NCBI GenBank assembly: GCA_029202385.1
Contig: CP119314.1
Location: forward strand, 2,420,501-2,484,500
Reading direction: 5' to 3'
DNA from: Candidatus Sphingomonas phytovorans
Lineage (GTDB): Bacteria; Pseudomonadota; Alphaproteobacteria; Sphingomonadales; Sphingomonadaceae
Length of the DNA: 64,000 bases
In this document: positions 1 through 8,336 of the stretch, one piece after another
Position numbering within the stretch: position 1 is the stretch's first letter
How the letters are laid out: every line of letters starts with the position of its first letter
Notes under the pieces: generated by a model
The model's input: only the letters and a program-made list of their open reading frames with translations
Database searches by the model: none
What the model was told of the DNA's origin: nothing
Translations under genes and position numbers: made by a program

Positions 1-224
1 TCGAACCAGAACCGCGCCGTCCCGGTCAGGATCTGCCCCTTGAAGGGGACCACGCAGAGGATCCGGTCGAACGCGCTCAGGCGGTCGGAGGCGATGATCA
101 CGCGGCGGCCATCGGGCAGGTCGTAATTGTCCCGGGCCTTGCCGCGATAGTGATGCGGCAGCTCGGGAATGACGGCGTCGTCGAGCGTCCGCGACGCGAA
201 GGCGGCTAGATCACCAAAGGGCAT
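1..224 (-). CDS. purC: SAICAR synthase (PurC), N-terminal part
   Basis: Phosphoribosylaminoimidazole-succinocarboxamide synthase joins CAIR and aspartate with ATP in cytosolic purine synthesis. Only the first 74 residues lie in the window; the rest runs off the left edge. Near residue 26 the segment [20 protein letters not shown], followed by RLSAFDRIL, matches the family N-terminal nucleotide-binding region, which is highly conserved. I chose the ATG at 224 because it has an AGGA-like ribosome site 8 to 10 bases upstream. It is the only plainly housekeeping gene seen, so it marks one edge of the catabolic region. Identity is secure from the motif even though the gene is partial. Confidence 0.9.
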   Translation of the reverse strand, partial: MPFGDLAAFASRTLDDAVIPELPHHYRGKARDNYDLPDGRRVIIASDRLSAFDRILCVVPFKGQILTGTARFWF

Positions 225-613
225 GCGCACATCCTGAACGGGCAAATCTGTCCGCCTCCTAGCGGTGGCACCTGCCCCTGTCAGGGACGAAATGCGGCCT
301 TCAAACCGTCCGGATCCTCCCGCCCCCTGCCCGGGACGCACGGATGGCGCGCCGCCGGGGGACGGCCGGGATCGAGGAACATGTCTTGAGACATGCGCCG
401 AAGCCTTTAGCCCGAAAGGGCCTGGACATGCGCCTCGGCTACCCGGCTCGACCAGAGGCATGTCCGCTGGCATCGTCACCGGCAAAGACCGAAAACGGCT
501 CTATTATAGAACGCTATCCCATCATCGCCGGAGCGATCGGCTGACTTCCCGGTCCGGCGACGCGGCGCGACACTGATGACCGCCGCCGCACGCCCGGCGG
601 ATGGCGCCCGGCA
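225..613. other. Intergenic region between purC and the catabolic cluster
   Basis: No convincing gene is present; short open frames here have no family resemblance and no ribosome site. The stretch holds a perfect inverted repeat, CATGTC-TTGA-GACATG, at 380-395. The same hexamer recurs as GGACATG at 424-430 and CATGTCC at 459-465. An AT-rich patch near 500-515 could be a promoter element. It is the only long spacer between the housekeeping gene and the catabolic genes. Confidence 0.5.
380..465. promoter_or_regulatory. Cluster of CATGTC inverted repeats
   Basis: CATGTC-TTGA-GACATG (380-395) is a perfect 6-bp-arm palindrome. A second pair, GGACATG (424-430) and CATGTCC (459-465), forms a wider inverted repeat with the same core. 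Four half-sites in 86 bp suggest binding by a dimeric regulator, possibly for purC. This is inference from symmetry only. Confidence 0.3.
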
Positions 614-1885
614 TCACTTTCTCGCCCGGGCGGCCGCGTCGTGCAGCATCGCTGCGCCCCGCCCGGCCAGGTCGATCGGCGGCACGGGGAGAATCACCGC
701 CCCGGTTTCGCGCGACGGCAGGATGACGGTCGCCGATCCCGGCGCGGTCACATCGCCATGCTGGTTGGTGCCGGCAAGCTCGAGGTCGACGACGCGGTGC
801 GGTCCCTCTTCGCGTTTGGCGATCACCTTGCCTGAGCAGATGGTCGTATCGCCCATGTAGTTGAACGCCTTGGAGCGGCATTCGAGCTTCCACAGCCAGG
901 CATCGTCGCCCATCCAGTCAGTCACCAGATGGATCAGCCAGCTGGTGCGCATCTGACCATAATCGTACGAGGTCGGCAGGCCGAGCGCCTGCGCCCGCGC
1001 ATGATCCCAATGGACGCGCTGGACCACGTCGGGCACGCCGTAATCGTCCGCGACGAAGAAGCCGGGCATCTTCTGCCGCTGCCGCCAATTGTAGCGGAGC
1101 GGGCCGATGCCGCTCGACGAGAGGCCGAAGCCCATATGGAAGGCGATGACCTCGACCATCGTCATCGGCCCCTTGGCGAGCGGGATGAGCTCATCCCCCA
1201 CCGCCACATCTTCCCAGAAGCGCGTTTCGGCGCCGCGCCGTTGCTCGGCGGCATAGACCTCGTCGATCCTCGCGATATCGTCGGGCGTATAGGTCTGGCG
1301 GGTGATGCCCGCATAGCGGCCCGCCTTCTTGGTGCCTTCGCGCTCGGCGCTGAGATAGGCTTCCTCGCGCTTGCCGACCGGGGAGCCCGCGCGATCGACA
1401 TAGAGATCGCGATAGATCTCGGTGACCGTCCGCCCGCCGGAAAAACGGGAATTCTCGCGCACGATCACCTCCGAGGTCACGCGCTCGTACAGCAGCCGCT
1501 CATCGGGATAGACCGGGCGCCACCAGGTCCATTCGACCCCGGTATAATATTTGCCGACCCCCCGGAAGAGTCCCTTGAACAGCGCCTTGGTCTCGGCATC
1601 GGGCTTCGGCGTCAGGTTGGTGCCGGTCGAGTGGAGGAACAGCGGCGGCGCGATCTGGTCGCGCCAGCGTGTGCCGGCACCATAATCGCGGCTGTGGTAC
1701 AGCGGATTGTCGTCGCCATAAGCGAACGCGAAATGGCTGAGGATGTCGGGACTGGCGACCGCGTTGTACGGTTTGTTGAAGGCGAATTTGGGCACGCCGA
1801 TCTGGCGCCTGGCCCGCTCGATATCCTCGTCGGTGATCTTGCCGCCTTCGGTCGGCGGCGTATCGGCTTCAGCCATCTTGGTCAT
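614..1885 (-). CDS. MaoC / FAS1-like dehydratase, two hotdog domains
   Basis: Predicted acyl-CoA dehydratase or hydratase of the FAS1-like dehydratase/MaoC group, 423 residues. The N-terminal half (about 1-180) and C-terminal half (about 215-380) are both hotdog-like; WEDVAVGDELIPLAKGPMT opens the second domain as in MaoC proteins. The start at 1885 overlaps the stop of the upstream crotonase as ATGA, so translation is probably coupled. It is the last gene of a three-gene operon starting at 3494. The exact substrate cannot be read from sequence; other two-hotdog members hydrate branched unsaturated acyl-CoAs. Confidence 0.8.
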   Translation of the reverse strand: MTKMAEADTPPTEGGKITDEDIERARRQIGVPKFAFNKPYNAVASPDILSHFAFAYGDDNPLYHSRDYGAGTRWRDQIAPPLFLHSTGTNLTPKPDAETKALFKGLFRGVGKYYTGVEWTWWRPVYPDERLLYERVTSEVIVRENSRFSGGRTVTEIYRDLYVDRAGSPVGKREEAYLSAEREGTKKAGRYAGITRQTYTPDDIARIDEVYAAEQRRGAETRFWEDVAVGDELIPLAKGPMTMVEVIAFHMGFGLSSSGIGPLRYNWRQRQKMPGFFVADDYGVPDVVQRVHWDHARAQALGLPTSYDYGQMRTSWLIHLVTDWMGDDAWLWKLECRSKAFNYMGDTTICSGKVIAKREEGPHRVVDLELAGTNQHGDVTAPGSATVILPSRETGAVILPVPPIDLAGRGAAMLHDAAARARK

Positions 1886-2709
1886 CCAGCATCGTCGTTG
1901 CGAAAATAGTCGGGCGCGCGCTTTTCACGGAACGCGGTGATCGCTTCCCTGGCCTCGCCGGTCCGCGCGCACCGCGCCATCGCATAGGCTTCGGCGTCGA
2001 TGACCTGGTCGAGCGAGGCGCAGGCAGCGAGAACGAGATTGCGCTTGATATGACGCTGGGCGACGGGCGGCCCGGCCGCCAGTTCGGCGGCGAGATCTGC
2101 GACCTCGGCCGCAAAGCCGCCTGCCTCGGCAAGCAGGGAAACCAGCCCGATCCGCTGCGCTTCGACCGCGTCGATCTTGCGATCGAACAGCATCAGGTCG
2201 CGAGCCTTGGTCGGACCGACGAGATGGTGGAGGAAATAGCTGATCCCGAGATCGCCCGAGAGCGCGATATTGCGATACGATGTCCTGAAGGCGGCGTCGG
2301 CCGACGCGACCCGGAAATCGCAGGCGAGAGCGAGGGCCATGCCCGCGCCGGCCGCGATGCCGTTCACCGCCGCGATCGTCGGCTTGGGCATGGTGTGCAG
2401 CAGCTGCACGCTGCGGCCATGATGGCGCAGGCGGTCGGCGTGCTTTTCCATGCCGCCGCCACGCGGTTTCGGGGCGGCATCGACCGGGGGTTTCCTGCCG
2501 CCGCCGACATCGCCGCCGGCGCAGAAGCCGCGGCCGGCGCCGGTCAACACGACGGCGCCGATCGTGTCGTCGCCGGCCGCGGCCTCGAGGGCGTGGAGCA
2601 GCTGGTCGTGAAGCTCCGCGGTGAGCGCGTTCAGCCGATCGGGCCGGTTGAGCACGAGCCGCAGCACCCTGCCCTCGCGGTGCTCGAGCAGCGGTGTTTC
2701 GTCGGCCAT
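1882..2709 (-). CDS. Enoyl-CoA hydratase/isomerase family protein (crotonase)
   Basis: 275-residue crotonase. LNRPDRLNALT near the N terminus, GRGFCAGGDVGGG (oxyanion-hole segment) and AAVNGIAAGAGMALALACD are family signatures. The SGDLGISYFL segment carries an Asp where PaaG-type isomerases have their catalytic Asp, so hydration or double-bond isomerisation are both possible. A Gly/Pro-rich insertion follows the oxyanion loop. The ATG at 2709 overlaps the previous stop (TGATG), and its own stop overlaps the next start, so the three genes form one tight operon. Confidence 0.82.
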   Translation of the reverse strand: MADETPLLEHREGRVLRLVLNRPDRLNALTAELHDQLLHALEAAAGDDTIGAVVLTGAGRGFCAGGDVGGGRKPPVDAAPKPRGGGMEKHADRLRHHGRSVQLLHTMPKPTIAAVNGIAAGAGMALALACDFRVASADAAFRTSYRNIALSGDLGISYFLHHLVGPTKARDLMLFDRKIDAVEAQRIGLVSLLAEAGGFAAEVADLAAELAAGPPVAQRHIKRNLVLAACASLDQVIDAEAYAMARCARTGEAREAITAFREKRAPDYFRNDDAG

Positions 2710-3494
2710 CAGCGCAGCACCCACTGGCCGCTTGCCATCTTGTCGAGCTCGACATTGGTGGCGATGGCTTTGCCGACCTGGACATATTTGAGCGCGTTCG
2801 ACACCGCCTGCTGCCGGGGCAGGCTTTGCGCTTCCCACAGGGCCTTGACCGACCCCTGGACCGCGACCGGATGACGGGACGCAATCTGCGAGGCGAGCGC
2901 GCGGGCCCGGACCTGAAGGTCGTCGCGGCTGGTGACCTCGGTGACCAGGCTGATCCGCAGCGCCGTCCGGGCGCCGATCCGCTCGGCATCGGCCAGCAGC
3001 ACCATGCGCGAGATCTCCTGGAACGGCATGCGGCCGAGCGCGCCGATCGGCTCCACCGCGGAAATCTTGCCGAATTTCAGATGCGGATCGAAGAAGGTGG
3101 CGTCCTCCGAGCAGATCACGATATCGGCTTCGTTGAGCCAGTAGAAAGCGCCTCCGGCGCAGATGCCATGCACCGCGACGATCAGCGGCTTCCACAGTTT
3201 GTGGCTCTTGGGGCCCAGCCATTCGCCGGGATCCTCCTGGTCGAACGGCCGCTGGCTGTCGTCGGTCTGCCGCCAGCCCTCGCGCACGTCGACACCGCTG
3301 GAGAAAGCCCGGCCCTCGGCCGCCTGCAACACGACCACGCGGATATCCTCGTCCTCGCGCAGGTCGAACCAGAGCGCACGAAAATCCTCGGTCATCTGCC
3401 GGTTGAAGCAGTTGAGCTTGTCGGGCCGATTGAGCGTAACGGTGCAGATATGGTCGCTCTTGTCGACCAGGATGGTGGCATAGGCACGGGTCAT
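2709..3494 (-). CDS. Enoyl-CoA hydratase/isomerase family protein (crotonase)
   Basis: 261-residue crotonase and first gene of the operon that continues to 614. ITLNRP-type N terminus (VTLNRPDKLNCFN), GRAFSSGVDV and VHGICAGGAFYW mark the fold. The usual PGAGGT loop is changed to SAVEPIGALGRMPF, so the reaction may differ from simple hydration. The ATG at 3494 was chosen because the duplicated leader at 3495-3600 ends exactly there, at the same position as the leader of the ligase at 14021. It is divergent from the DUF3237 gene at 3752. Confidence 0.82.
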   Translation of the reverse strand: MTRAYATILVDKSDHICTVTLNRPDKLNCFNRQMTEDFRALWFDLREDEDIRVVVLQAAEGRAFSSGVDVREGWRQTDDSQRPFDQEDPGEWLGPKSHKLWKPLIVAVHGICAGGAFYWLNEADIVICSEDATFFDPHLKFGKISAVEPIGALGRMPFQEISRMVLLADAERIGARTALRISLVTEVTSRDDLQVRARALASQIASRHPVAVQGSVKALWEAQSLPRQQAVSNALKYVQVGKAIATNVELDKMASGQWVLR

Positions 3495-3600
3495 GGGGCC
3501 AAGCCTGTCGCGGGCTGGCGATCGACGCCACGTCGAATTTGGACGGTTTATGGACTGGCCCGCCCTGATCGCCTCCTCAATGCGCGATTTTTGGCATGAG
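3495..3600 (-). promoter_or_regulatory. Duplicated promoter/leader element, copy 1
   Basis: The approximately 105 bp upstream of the crotonase ATG at 3494 is homologous to 14022-14126, upstream of the acyl-CoA ligase. Shared blocks on the minus strand include ATTGAGGAG, GATCAGGGCG, CCAAATTCGACGTGG and a GCGACA segment near the start codon. The most conserved part is 3528-3600. Two related direct repeats lie inside: ATGCCAAAAATCG at the distal end and GTCCAAATTCGACG nearer the gene. The constant distance to the start points to a shared promoter and operator on the minus strand. Confidence 0.6.
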
Positions 3601-3751
3601 CCTCCCGCATCGCCCGGAGGCAAGGATCGCCCCGGTGGCCGGTCCGACTTGGTGTGCCGGACGGTAGCTGCTGAACCGCACACAGCCTCGTTCGCGCCAC
3701 GCCCGGTAGGTGACCGCCCCTATCCACCGGGTCCCATCTGAAAGTTCCACC

Positions 3752-4219
3752 ATGCACGCGCTCTCGGCCTCGCTCGATCCCGCCGGCTCCATCGAGATCC
3801 TGCTCGGCGGCGCGCGTCTCGCCGGACCGATGCAGCATGGCGCCCGCCGGGTCAGCACGATTGCCGGCGGCCGGTTCAAGGGACGCGATTTCTCCGGCAC
3901 CGTCCTGCCCGGCGGGTCGGACTGGCAACTCATCCGCGCGGATGGCGTGACCGAGATCGAAGCGCGCTTCTTGGTCGAGCTGGACGGCGGCGGCTTTCTC
4001 TCGGTTCTCAACCGGGGTTACCGCCATGGCCCCGAGGCGATCATGCGCAAGCTGGGCGCGGGCGAGAGCGTCGATCCCGCCAACTATTATTTCGGCTCGA
4101 TCCTGACGATCGAGGTCGGCCCCGGTCCGCTCAGCTGGATGGCGCGCACCCAGCTCGTCGCCAATGGCGCGCGCGAGGGCGACCGGGTACGGCTTGCTGT
4201 CTTCGCGGTGACCCGTTGA
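3752..4219 (+). CDS. DUF3237 family protein
   Basis: 155 residues, matching the usual size of DUF3237, a beta-barrel family of unknown biochemical role common beside acyl-CoA catabolic genes. Visible family features are GARRVSTIAGGRFKG, LPGGSDWQLIRADG, ARFLVELDGGGFLSVLNRGYRHGP and the C-terminal VARTQ-like MARTQLVANG segment. The ATG at 3752 with GAAAG upstream is preferred over an in-frame GTG at 3710. It is divergent from the crotonase operon and convergent with the MFS gene ending at 4274. Function is not assigned. Confidence 0.75.
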   Translation: MHALSASLDPAGSIEILLGGARLAGPMQHGARRVSTIAGGRFKGRDFSGTVLPGGSDWQLIRADGVTEIEARFLVELDGGGFLSVLNRGYRHGPEAIMRKLGAGESVDPANYYFGSILTIEVGPGPLSWMARTQLVANGAREGDRVRLAVFAVTR

Positions 4220-4273
4220 AATCAACGACGGGAAGCCATCCGTCACGGCCCATTCCCAAACGACGCACGCCGC

Positions 4274-5497
4274 TCAGCCTGTCGCCCGGCGCTGGAGCAG
4301 CGCCAGGACGGCGGTGGACGCGGCAAGGGCAAAGGTGAGAGTCAACGGCGCAATGGCGCCATAGGTGTCCACGGCATAGCCGCCGACAACCGCGCCGATC
4401 GTGATGGCGACCTGGAAAGAAACGACCATCAGGCTGCCCGATGCTTCCAGTGCATCGGGCGCGGCGCGGGACAGGTTTGTCGGCAGCACCACCGGCGCCA
4501 TACCGAACGCGAAGCCCCACAGCGCCACGAAGGCGAAGGCGACCGCGACATGTCCGCCCGCGAGCACCAGGGCGAGCGCCGCCAGCCCCATCAGCACGCT
4601 GGTGGACACCAGGGCCATGCGGATATTTGCGTCGGCCATGCGGCCGCCGGCGACATTCCCGGCCACGGCGGCAATGCCGAACCCAAGCAGCGCCAGGGCA
4701 ATGGGCACCGTCGGCAGAAGGGTCACCTGTTCGAGGAAGGGCCGGACATAGACGGAGCCAGCGAAATGCCCCGTCATCAGGAGAAGGATGGAGAGCATGC
4801 CGAGTTGAATGCCACGCCGCCGCGTCAGCCGCAGCACATCGGCAAGACTGTTGCTGGTGGTTGCCGGCAGACTCGGCAGGCTCAGCGCCTGCAACAACAT
4901 GGCAAGCGCGGCCAGTCCCGCGGTCATCGTCATGGCGCTGCGCCACCCCAGCCAGTCGCTGATCAACGCGCCCATCGCCGGCGCCGCGATGGTGGCAAGC
5001 GAGACGCCGAGGGTGACGATCGCCATGCCCCGGCCGATCGAATTGACGCCCGCCACTCGTGCCACGACCGCGACCGAAAGCGCCCAGAAGCCGCTCAAGG
5101 CGATGCCCAGTCCGGCCCGGCCCAGCAGGAGCAGCCAGAAATCGGTCGCCACTGCCGCAAGGATATTGGAACCGATCGCCAGTGCGCTGAGGCCCACCAG
5201 CACCGTCTTGCGGTTCAATCGGCCGATCAGCACATTGCTGAACAGCGCGGTCACCGCGCCGACCGACGCGGTGGCGGTGACGACCTGCCCCGCCACGCCC
5301 TGGCTGACGCCGAGATCGCGCGCCATGGGCGTCAGCAGGCCGGCCGGCAGGAATTCGGCCGACACCAACGCGAAGCTTGCCGCCGCCATCGACAAGATCG
5401 CAAACCATGTCGCTGTGTCCCATGTCGCCTCGACCGGCGCGGGGCTGTCACTTTCTGTCGCTACATCGTCGAATGGCAGGGCTACCGTGTCCAACAT
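4274..5497 (-). CDS. MFS transporter, DHA1 (AraJ/NepI-like) family
   Basis: 407-residue inner-membrane carrier with about twelve hydrophobic segments. FALVSAEFLPAGLLTPMARD and VSQGVAGQVVTATASVGA are typical of the arabinose/purine-ribonucleoside efflux branch of DHA1. It probably exports a small metabolite or drug; substrate unknown. An AGGAGA ribosome site precedes the ATG at 5497. It follows the AraC gene by 57 bp in the same direction, and a TGGAG-CT-CTCCA inverted repeat lies just upstream at 5514-5525, so it may be controlled by that regulator. Confidence 0.85.
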   Translation of the reverse strand: MLDTVALPFDDVATESDSPAPVEATWDTATWFAILSMAAASFALVSAEFLPAGLLTPMARDLGVSQGVAGQVVTATASVGAVTALFSNVLIGRLNRKTVLVGLSALAIGSNILAAVATDFWLLLLGRAGLGIALSGFWALSVAVVARVAGVNSIGRGMAIVTLGVSLATIAAPAMGALISDWLGWRSAMTMTAGLAALAMLLQALSLPSLPATTSNSLADVLRLTRRRGIQLGMLSILLLMTGHFAGSVYVRPFLEQVTLLPTVPIALALLGFGIAAVAGNVAGGRMADANIRMALVSTSVLMGLAALALVLAGGHVAVAFAFVALWGFAFGMAPVVLPTNLSRAAPDALEASGSLMVVSFQVAITIGAVVGGYAVDTYGAIAPLTLTFALAASTAVLALLQRRATG

Positions 5498-5513
5498 GAA
5501 GAATCTCCTGAAT

Positions 5514-5525
5514 TGGAGCTCTCCA
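5514..5525. promoter_or_regulatory. Short inverted repeat before the MFS gene
   Basis: TGGAG-CT-CTCCA has perfect 5-bp arms and lies 16 bp upstream of the MFS start. It could be an operator, but it is short and overlaps the leader. Confidence 0.25.
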
Positions 5526-5554
5526 TAGGCGGGTCATTCCGGATGATCTGTATC

Positions 5555-6541
5555 CTATGATCCGAATTCCATAGCTATTCGTCCAGAATTTGTGCGCCGC
5601 ACAACGCCTGGCGAGACATGCGTAACGCGCTTGAACGCACGCGCGAACGACGCTTCCGACTGATACCCCAGCCGGGCAGCGACCGCGGCGACCGACAGGC
5701 CGCCCTGGCCCAGCCATTCCCGCGCAAGCTGCATGCGCAGGCGTGTGAGATAGTGCGCCGCCCCTTCGCCAAGGACCACACTGAAGCGCTCGGCGAAGAC
5801 CGAGCGCGATTGGCCGGCCAGCGCGGCCAGGCTTTCGAGAGTCCAGCCATGGCCGGGATCGCGGTGCATCGCCGCCAGGACGCGGCCGAGATGGGGGTCG
5901 CGGATCGCGGCGAGCCACCCAATGGTCGAACTGCCGGTACAATCGACCCAGCAGCGGATGAGCCGCGCGGTCAGCAAATCGGCCATGCGCGACAGGATCG
6001 TCGCGCTCCCCATGCGCGGTTGCGACGCTTCCGCGGTCATCGCTTCCAGCAAGGGGCCGATAATCGGATCATTGGCGGCCACGTCACAGCCCTTGATGAG
6101 CGGCGGCATCAGGTTGATCAGGGGGTGAAGCGCATAGGCATCCAGGACCATGGAGCCACAGAAAAGGGTACTGGTCGCGCCGGTTCCTTCCCGCACGACC
6201 TCGCAGACATTGCCGCCCAACCCGACCACCTGGCAATCCTTGAGGCAGTCGTTCACAACATGCGGGGAACTGGCCAGCCGGTGCGCGATGCCTTGCGGCA
6301 GCAACACCAGGTCGCCGTCATGCAATTGCTGCCAGCCCTGCGCTTCGGTGTGGATGAAGCACGGCCCCTCGCTGACGAAGTGAAAGCGCAGCAGGTCCTG
6401 ATGCGGGAAGCCGATGCTCCAGGGGTGCCTGAGTTCGCAGCGGCCATAGTTGACGCCACTCAGGCGAAAGTCCTGCAGGACCTGGCTGAGCGCATCCATC
6501 ACGAGTGGCAGCGGCGCGGGCCTGGACGAAAGGTCAAGCAT
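5555..6541 (-). CDS. AraC family transcriptional regulator (cupin_6 sensor)
   Basis: 328 residues. The N-terminal half resembles AraC-binding/cupin_6 domains (LLRFHFVSEGPCFIHTEAQGWQQLHDGDLVLLPQG, a beta-barrel ligand pocket). The C-terminal 100 residues contain the two helix-turn-helix motifs, LESLAALAGQSRSVFAERF and VAAVAARLGYQSEASFARAFKRV, followed by the usual SPGVVRR. It probably senses an effector and controls the adjoining MFS gene or the whole 10685-4274 cluster. It sits 50 bp downstream of the DUF1080 gene in the same orientation. Confidence 0.88.
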   Translation of the reverse strand: MLDLSSRPAPLPLVMDALSQVLQDFRLSGVNYGRCELRHPWSIGFPHQDLLRFHFVSEGPCFIHTEAQGWQQLHDGDLVLLPQGIAHRLASSPHVVNDCLKDCQVVGLGGNVCEVVREGTGATSTLFCGSMVLDAYALHPLINLMPPLIKGCDVAANDPIIGPLLEAMTAEASQPRMGSATILSRMADLLTARLIRCWVDCTGSSTIGWLAAIRDPHLGRVLAAMHRDPGHGWTLESLAALAGQSRSVFAERFSVVLGEGAAHYLTRLRMQLAREWLGQGGLSVAAVAARLGYQSEASFARAFKRVTHVSPGVVRRTNSGRIAMEFGS

Positions 6542-6591
6542 TACGTCAATTTAGGTGCCGAACGTCCGCATGGCAATGGCGATGGTACGCG

Positions 6592-7176
6592 TCACGGCAA
6601 CGATATCCCGACACGCCGGAATTTCACGACGCCGCCGGCATATTGCAGCGCGACAGGGCCCTCGGCGTGCGCGGCATCACGAGCGGAATCGACCGTCTTT
6701 CGACCGTTCAAGACGACGGAAAAGACGTCGCCCCGCGCGCGGATGTCCATCACGTTCCATCGACCGCCCGCCTTGGGCATCGGGAAGACCTTGGCGACAT
6801 CGACAATGGCGCCGGTACCGTAGCCGGGATCGGGGCGGGTGTCGAAGATATTGACCTCATACGCGCTCCCGGGATTGATCCGGTCGCGGTCCGAGCAGCG
6901 GATGAAAATCCCCGAATTGGCGTCGTGGCTGACCCAAAACTCGGCGCGCAGGTCGAAATCGCGGTAGCTCGCCGAAGACACCAGAGCGCTGAAGCCGCCC
7001 TTGTCCGCGCAGATCACGCCGTCCCTCACCGTCCAGTTGGCGTCGCCGACCGGGGTCCAGCCATCGAGATCGTGGCCGTTGAACAAAGGGGTGAACCGGC
7101 CCTTGGCGGACGTCGGTGTCGCAAGCGACACCGCGGCGAGGCCCAGAAGGAAGGTGCGCCGGGAAGTCGTGACCAT
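6592..7176 (-). CDS. DUF1080 protein, putative Tat-exported 3-keto-glycoside hydrolase
   Basis: 194 residues. A twin-arginine signal is clear: SRRTFLLGLAAVSLATPTSA, so the mature protein should act in the periplasm. The body shows the DUF1080 opening FTPLFNGHDLDGWTPVGD and later NSGIFIRCSDRD, typical of the concanavalin-like fold now called 3-keto-disaccharide hydrolase. Members cleave glycosides oxidised at C3; whether this one does is inferred. The ATG at 7176 lies 4 bp after the stop of the upstream reductase. It hints that the island substrate may arrive as a glycoside. Confidence 0.82.
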   Translation of the reverse strand: MVTTSRRTFLLGLAAVSLATPTSAKGRFTPLFNGHDLDGWTPVGDANWTVRDGVICADKGGFSALVSSASYRDFDLRAEFWVSHDANSGIFIRCSDRDRINPGSAYEVNIFDTRPDPGYGTGAIVDVAKVFPMPKAGGRWNVMDIRARGDVFSVVLNGRKTVDSARDAAHAEGPVALQYAGGVVKFRRVGISLP

Positions 7177-7180
7177 CGGC

Positions 7181-8206
7181 TCAGGCCCGAACAGCGGAAA
7201 GGGGCCGACCGGCGCGAAAGCTGGTCTGGTCGGGATAGAGCCCGCGCTGCTGCGCGAAGAGACGCGCAATGGCGGTCAGCGCGTCCAGCATCGGCGTTTC
7301 GATGCCGAGCTTTCCAGCGATTTCACGAGGAGCCGAAAGCAGCTGATCGATCTCCAGGGGCCTGCCCGCTTCGACATCCTGCAGCATCAAGGTCTTGAAC
7401 GCCCCAAGCTGGCGCGTAACGGCGTTGCGGTCCACGCCACGTTCAGTGATCGCGCAGCCGATACGGGCGCCGATCATCTGAGCCTCCGCCATCACCTGGA
7501 GCACCAGCCCGGCGACCATCGGATCGTCCAGGATCTTGTCGCAAGTCGCGCCCGTCACCGCCGAAATGGGGTTCATGGTCATATTGCCCCACAATTTGTA
7601 CCAAATCTCATAGCGGATCCGCTCGCTGCGCTCCGCGACGAAGCCGGCATCCTCGAACAGGGCACAGAGATGGTCGAGGCGCGGTGACAGCCTTCCGCCG
7701 GGCTCACCGAAGATCAGGCGATTGCCGGCCTTGTGGACGACATGGCCCGGCGCCTGGACGGCCGCCGCGGCCTGGACGACGTTGCCGAGGATCTGACCAT
7801 AAGGCAGCGCCGCTGCAATCGCGCCGTCCGGATCCACCGAGTGCAATTGAGTCGGTGGAAGCTCGCCGCCGCCGCCCTGGTGGAACCACCAGGGCACGCC
7901 GTTCATCATCGGCGCGATCAATGTCGTCGGCGCGATCATCGGCAGGATCAGCGGCGCGACGACCGGCAAAGCCGGCCCTTTCAGACAAATGAGCACCACA
8001 TCCTGCGGACCGAGATCGGCAGCATCGGCCGACGCGGTTACCCGGGCGGACAAGGTCTCGCCACCGATATCGAGCCGCCAGCCATGCTGCCGCAGCGCCT
8101 CGAGGGCCTGCCCCCGCGCAAGCACGCTGACCTCATGGCCGCGCCGCGCCAGCCGCACGCCGAGCCATCCACCGATCGCTCCCGCCCCGACAATCCCGAC
8201 CCGCAT
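7181..8206 (-). CDS. Ketopantoate reductase family oxidoreductase (PanE/ApbA-like)
   Basis: 341 residues. An N-terminal Rossmann fold, MRVGIVGAGAIGGWLGVRLA, binds NADP. The C-terminal helical domain contains YKLWGNMTMNPISA, where the Lys and Asn match ketopantoate reductase substrate-binding residues. Biosynthetic PanE is about 300 residues, and this longer copy sits among catabolic genes, so it more likely reduces or oxidises another 2-keto or 2-hydroxy acid. The ATG at 8206 has a strong GGAGGAGGG ribosome site; upstream in-frame codons lack one. Confidence 0.8.
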   Translation of the reverse strand: MRVGIVGAGAIGGWLGVRLARRGHEVSVLARGQALEALRQHGWRLDIGGETLSARVTASADAADLGPQDVVLICLKGPALPVVAPLILPMIAPTTLIAPMMNGVPWWFHQGGGGELPPTQLHSVDPDGAIAAALPYGQILGNVVQAAAAVQAPGHVVHKAGNRLIFGEPGGRLSPRLDHLCALFEDAGFVAERSERIRYEIWYKLWGNMTMNPISAVTGATCDKILDDPMVAGLVLQVMAEAQMIGARIGCAITERGVDRNAVTRQLGAFKTLMLQDVEAGRPLEIDQLLSAPREIAGKLGIETPMLDALTAIARLFAQQRGLYPDQTSFRAGRPLSAVRA

Positions 8207-8336
8207 CCGGTCCCTCCTCCTCAATAGCTGTTCCCTGGGCCGGGCGGCGCCCCCGCCGCCCTGGCCTGTGCAAGCGCTTCACTCGACCGGGCGAACAGCG
8301 CCAAGCGCCGGTTGCGATCCTGATCGATCGGCCATC

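Noticed and set aside
265..576. Overlapping open frames between purC and the dehydratase
   Set aside because: No family resemblance, low-complexity Arg/Pro-rich translation and no ribosome site.
4220..4273. Small hairpin GACGG-CCGTC between the DUF3237 and MFS stops
   Set aside because: Only 5-bp arms and no T run; too weak to list as a terminator.
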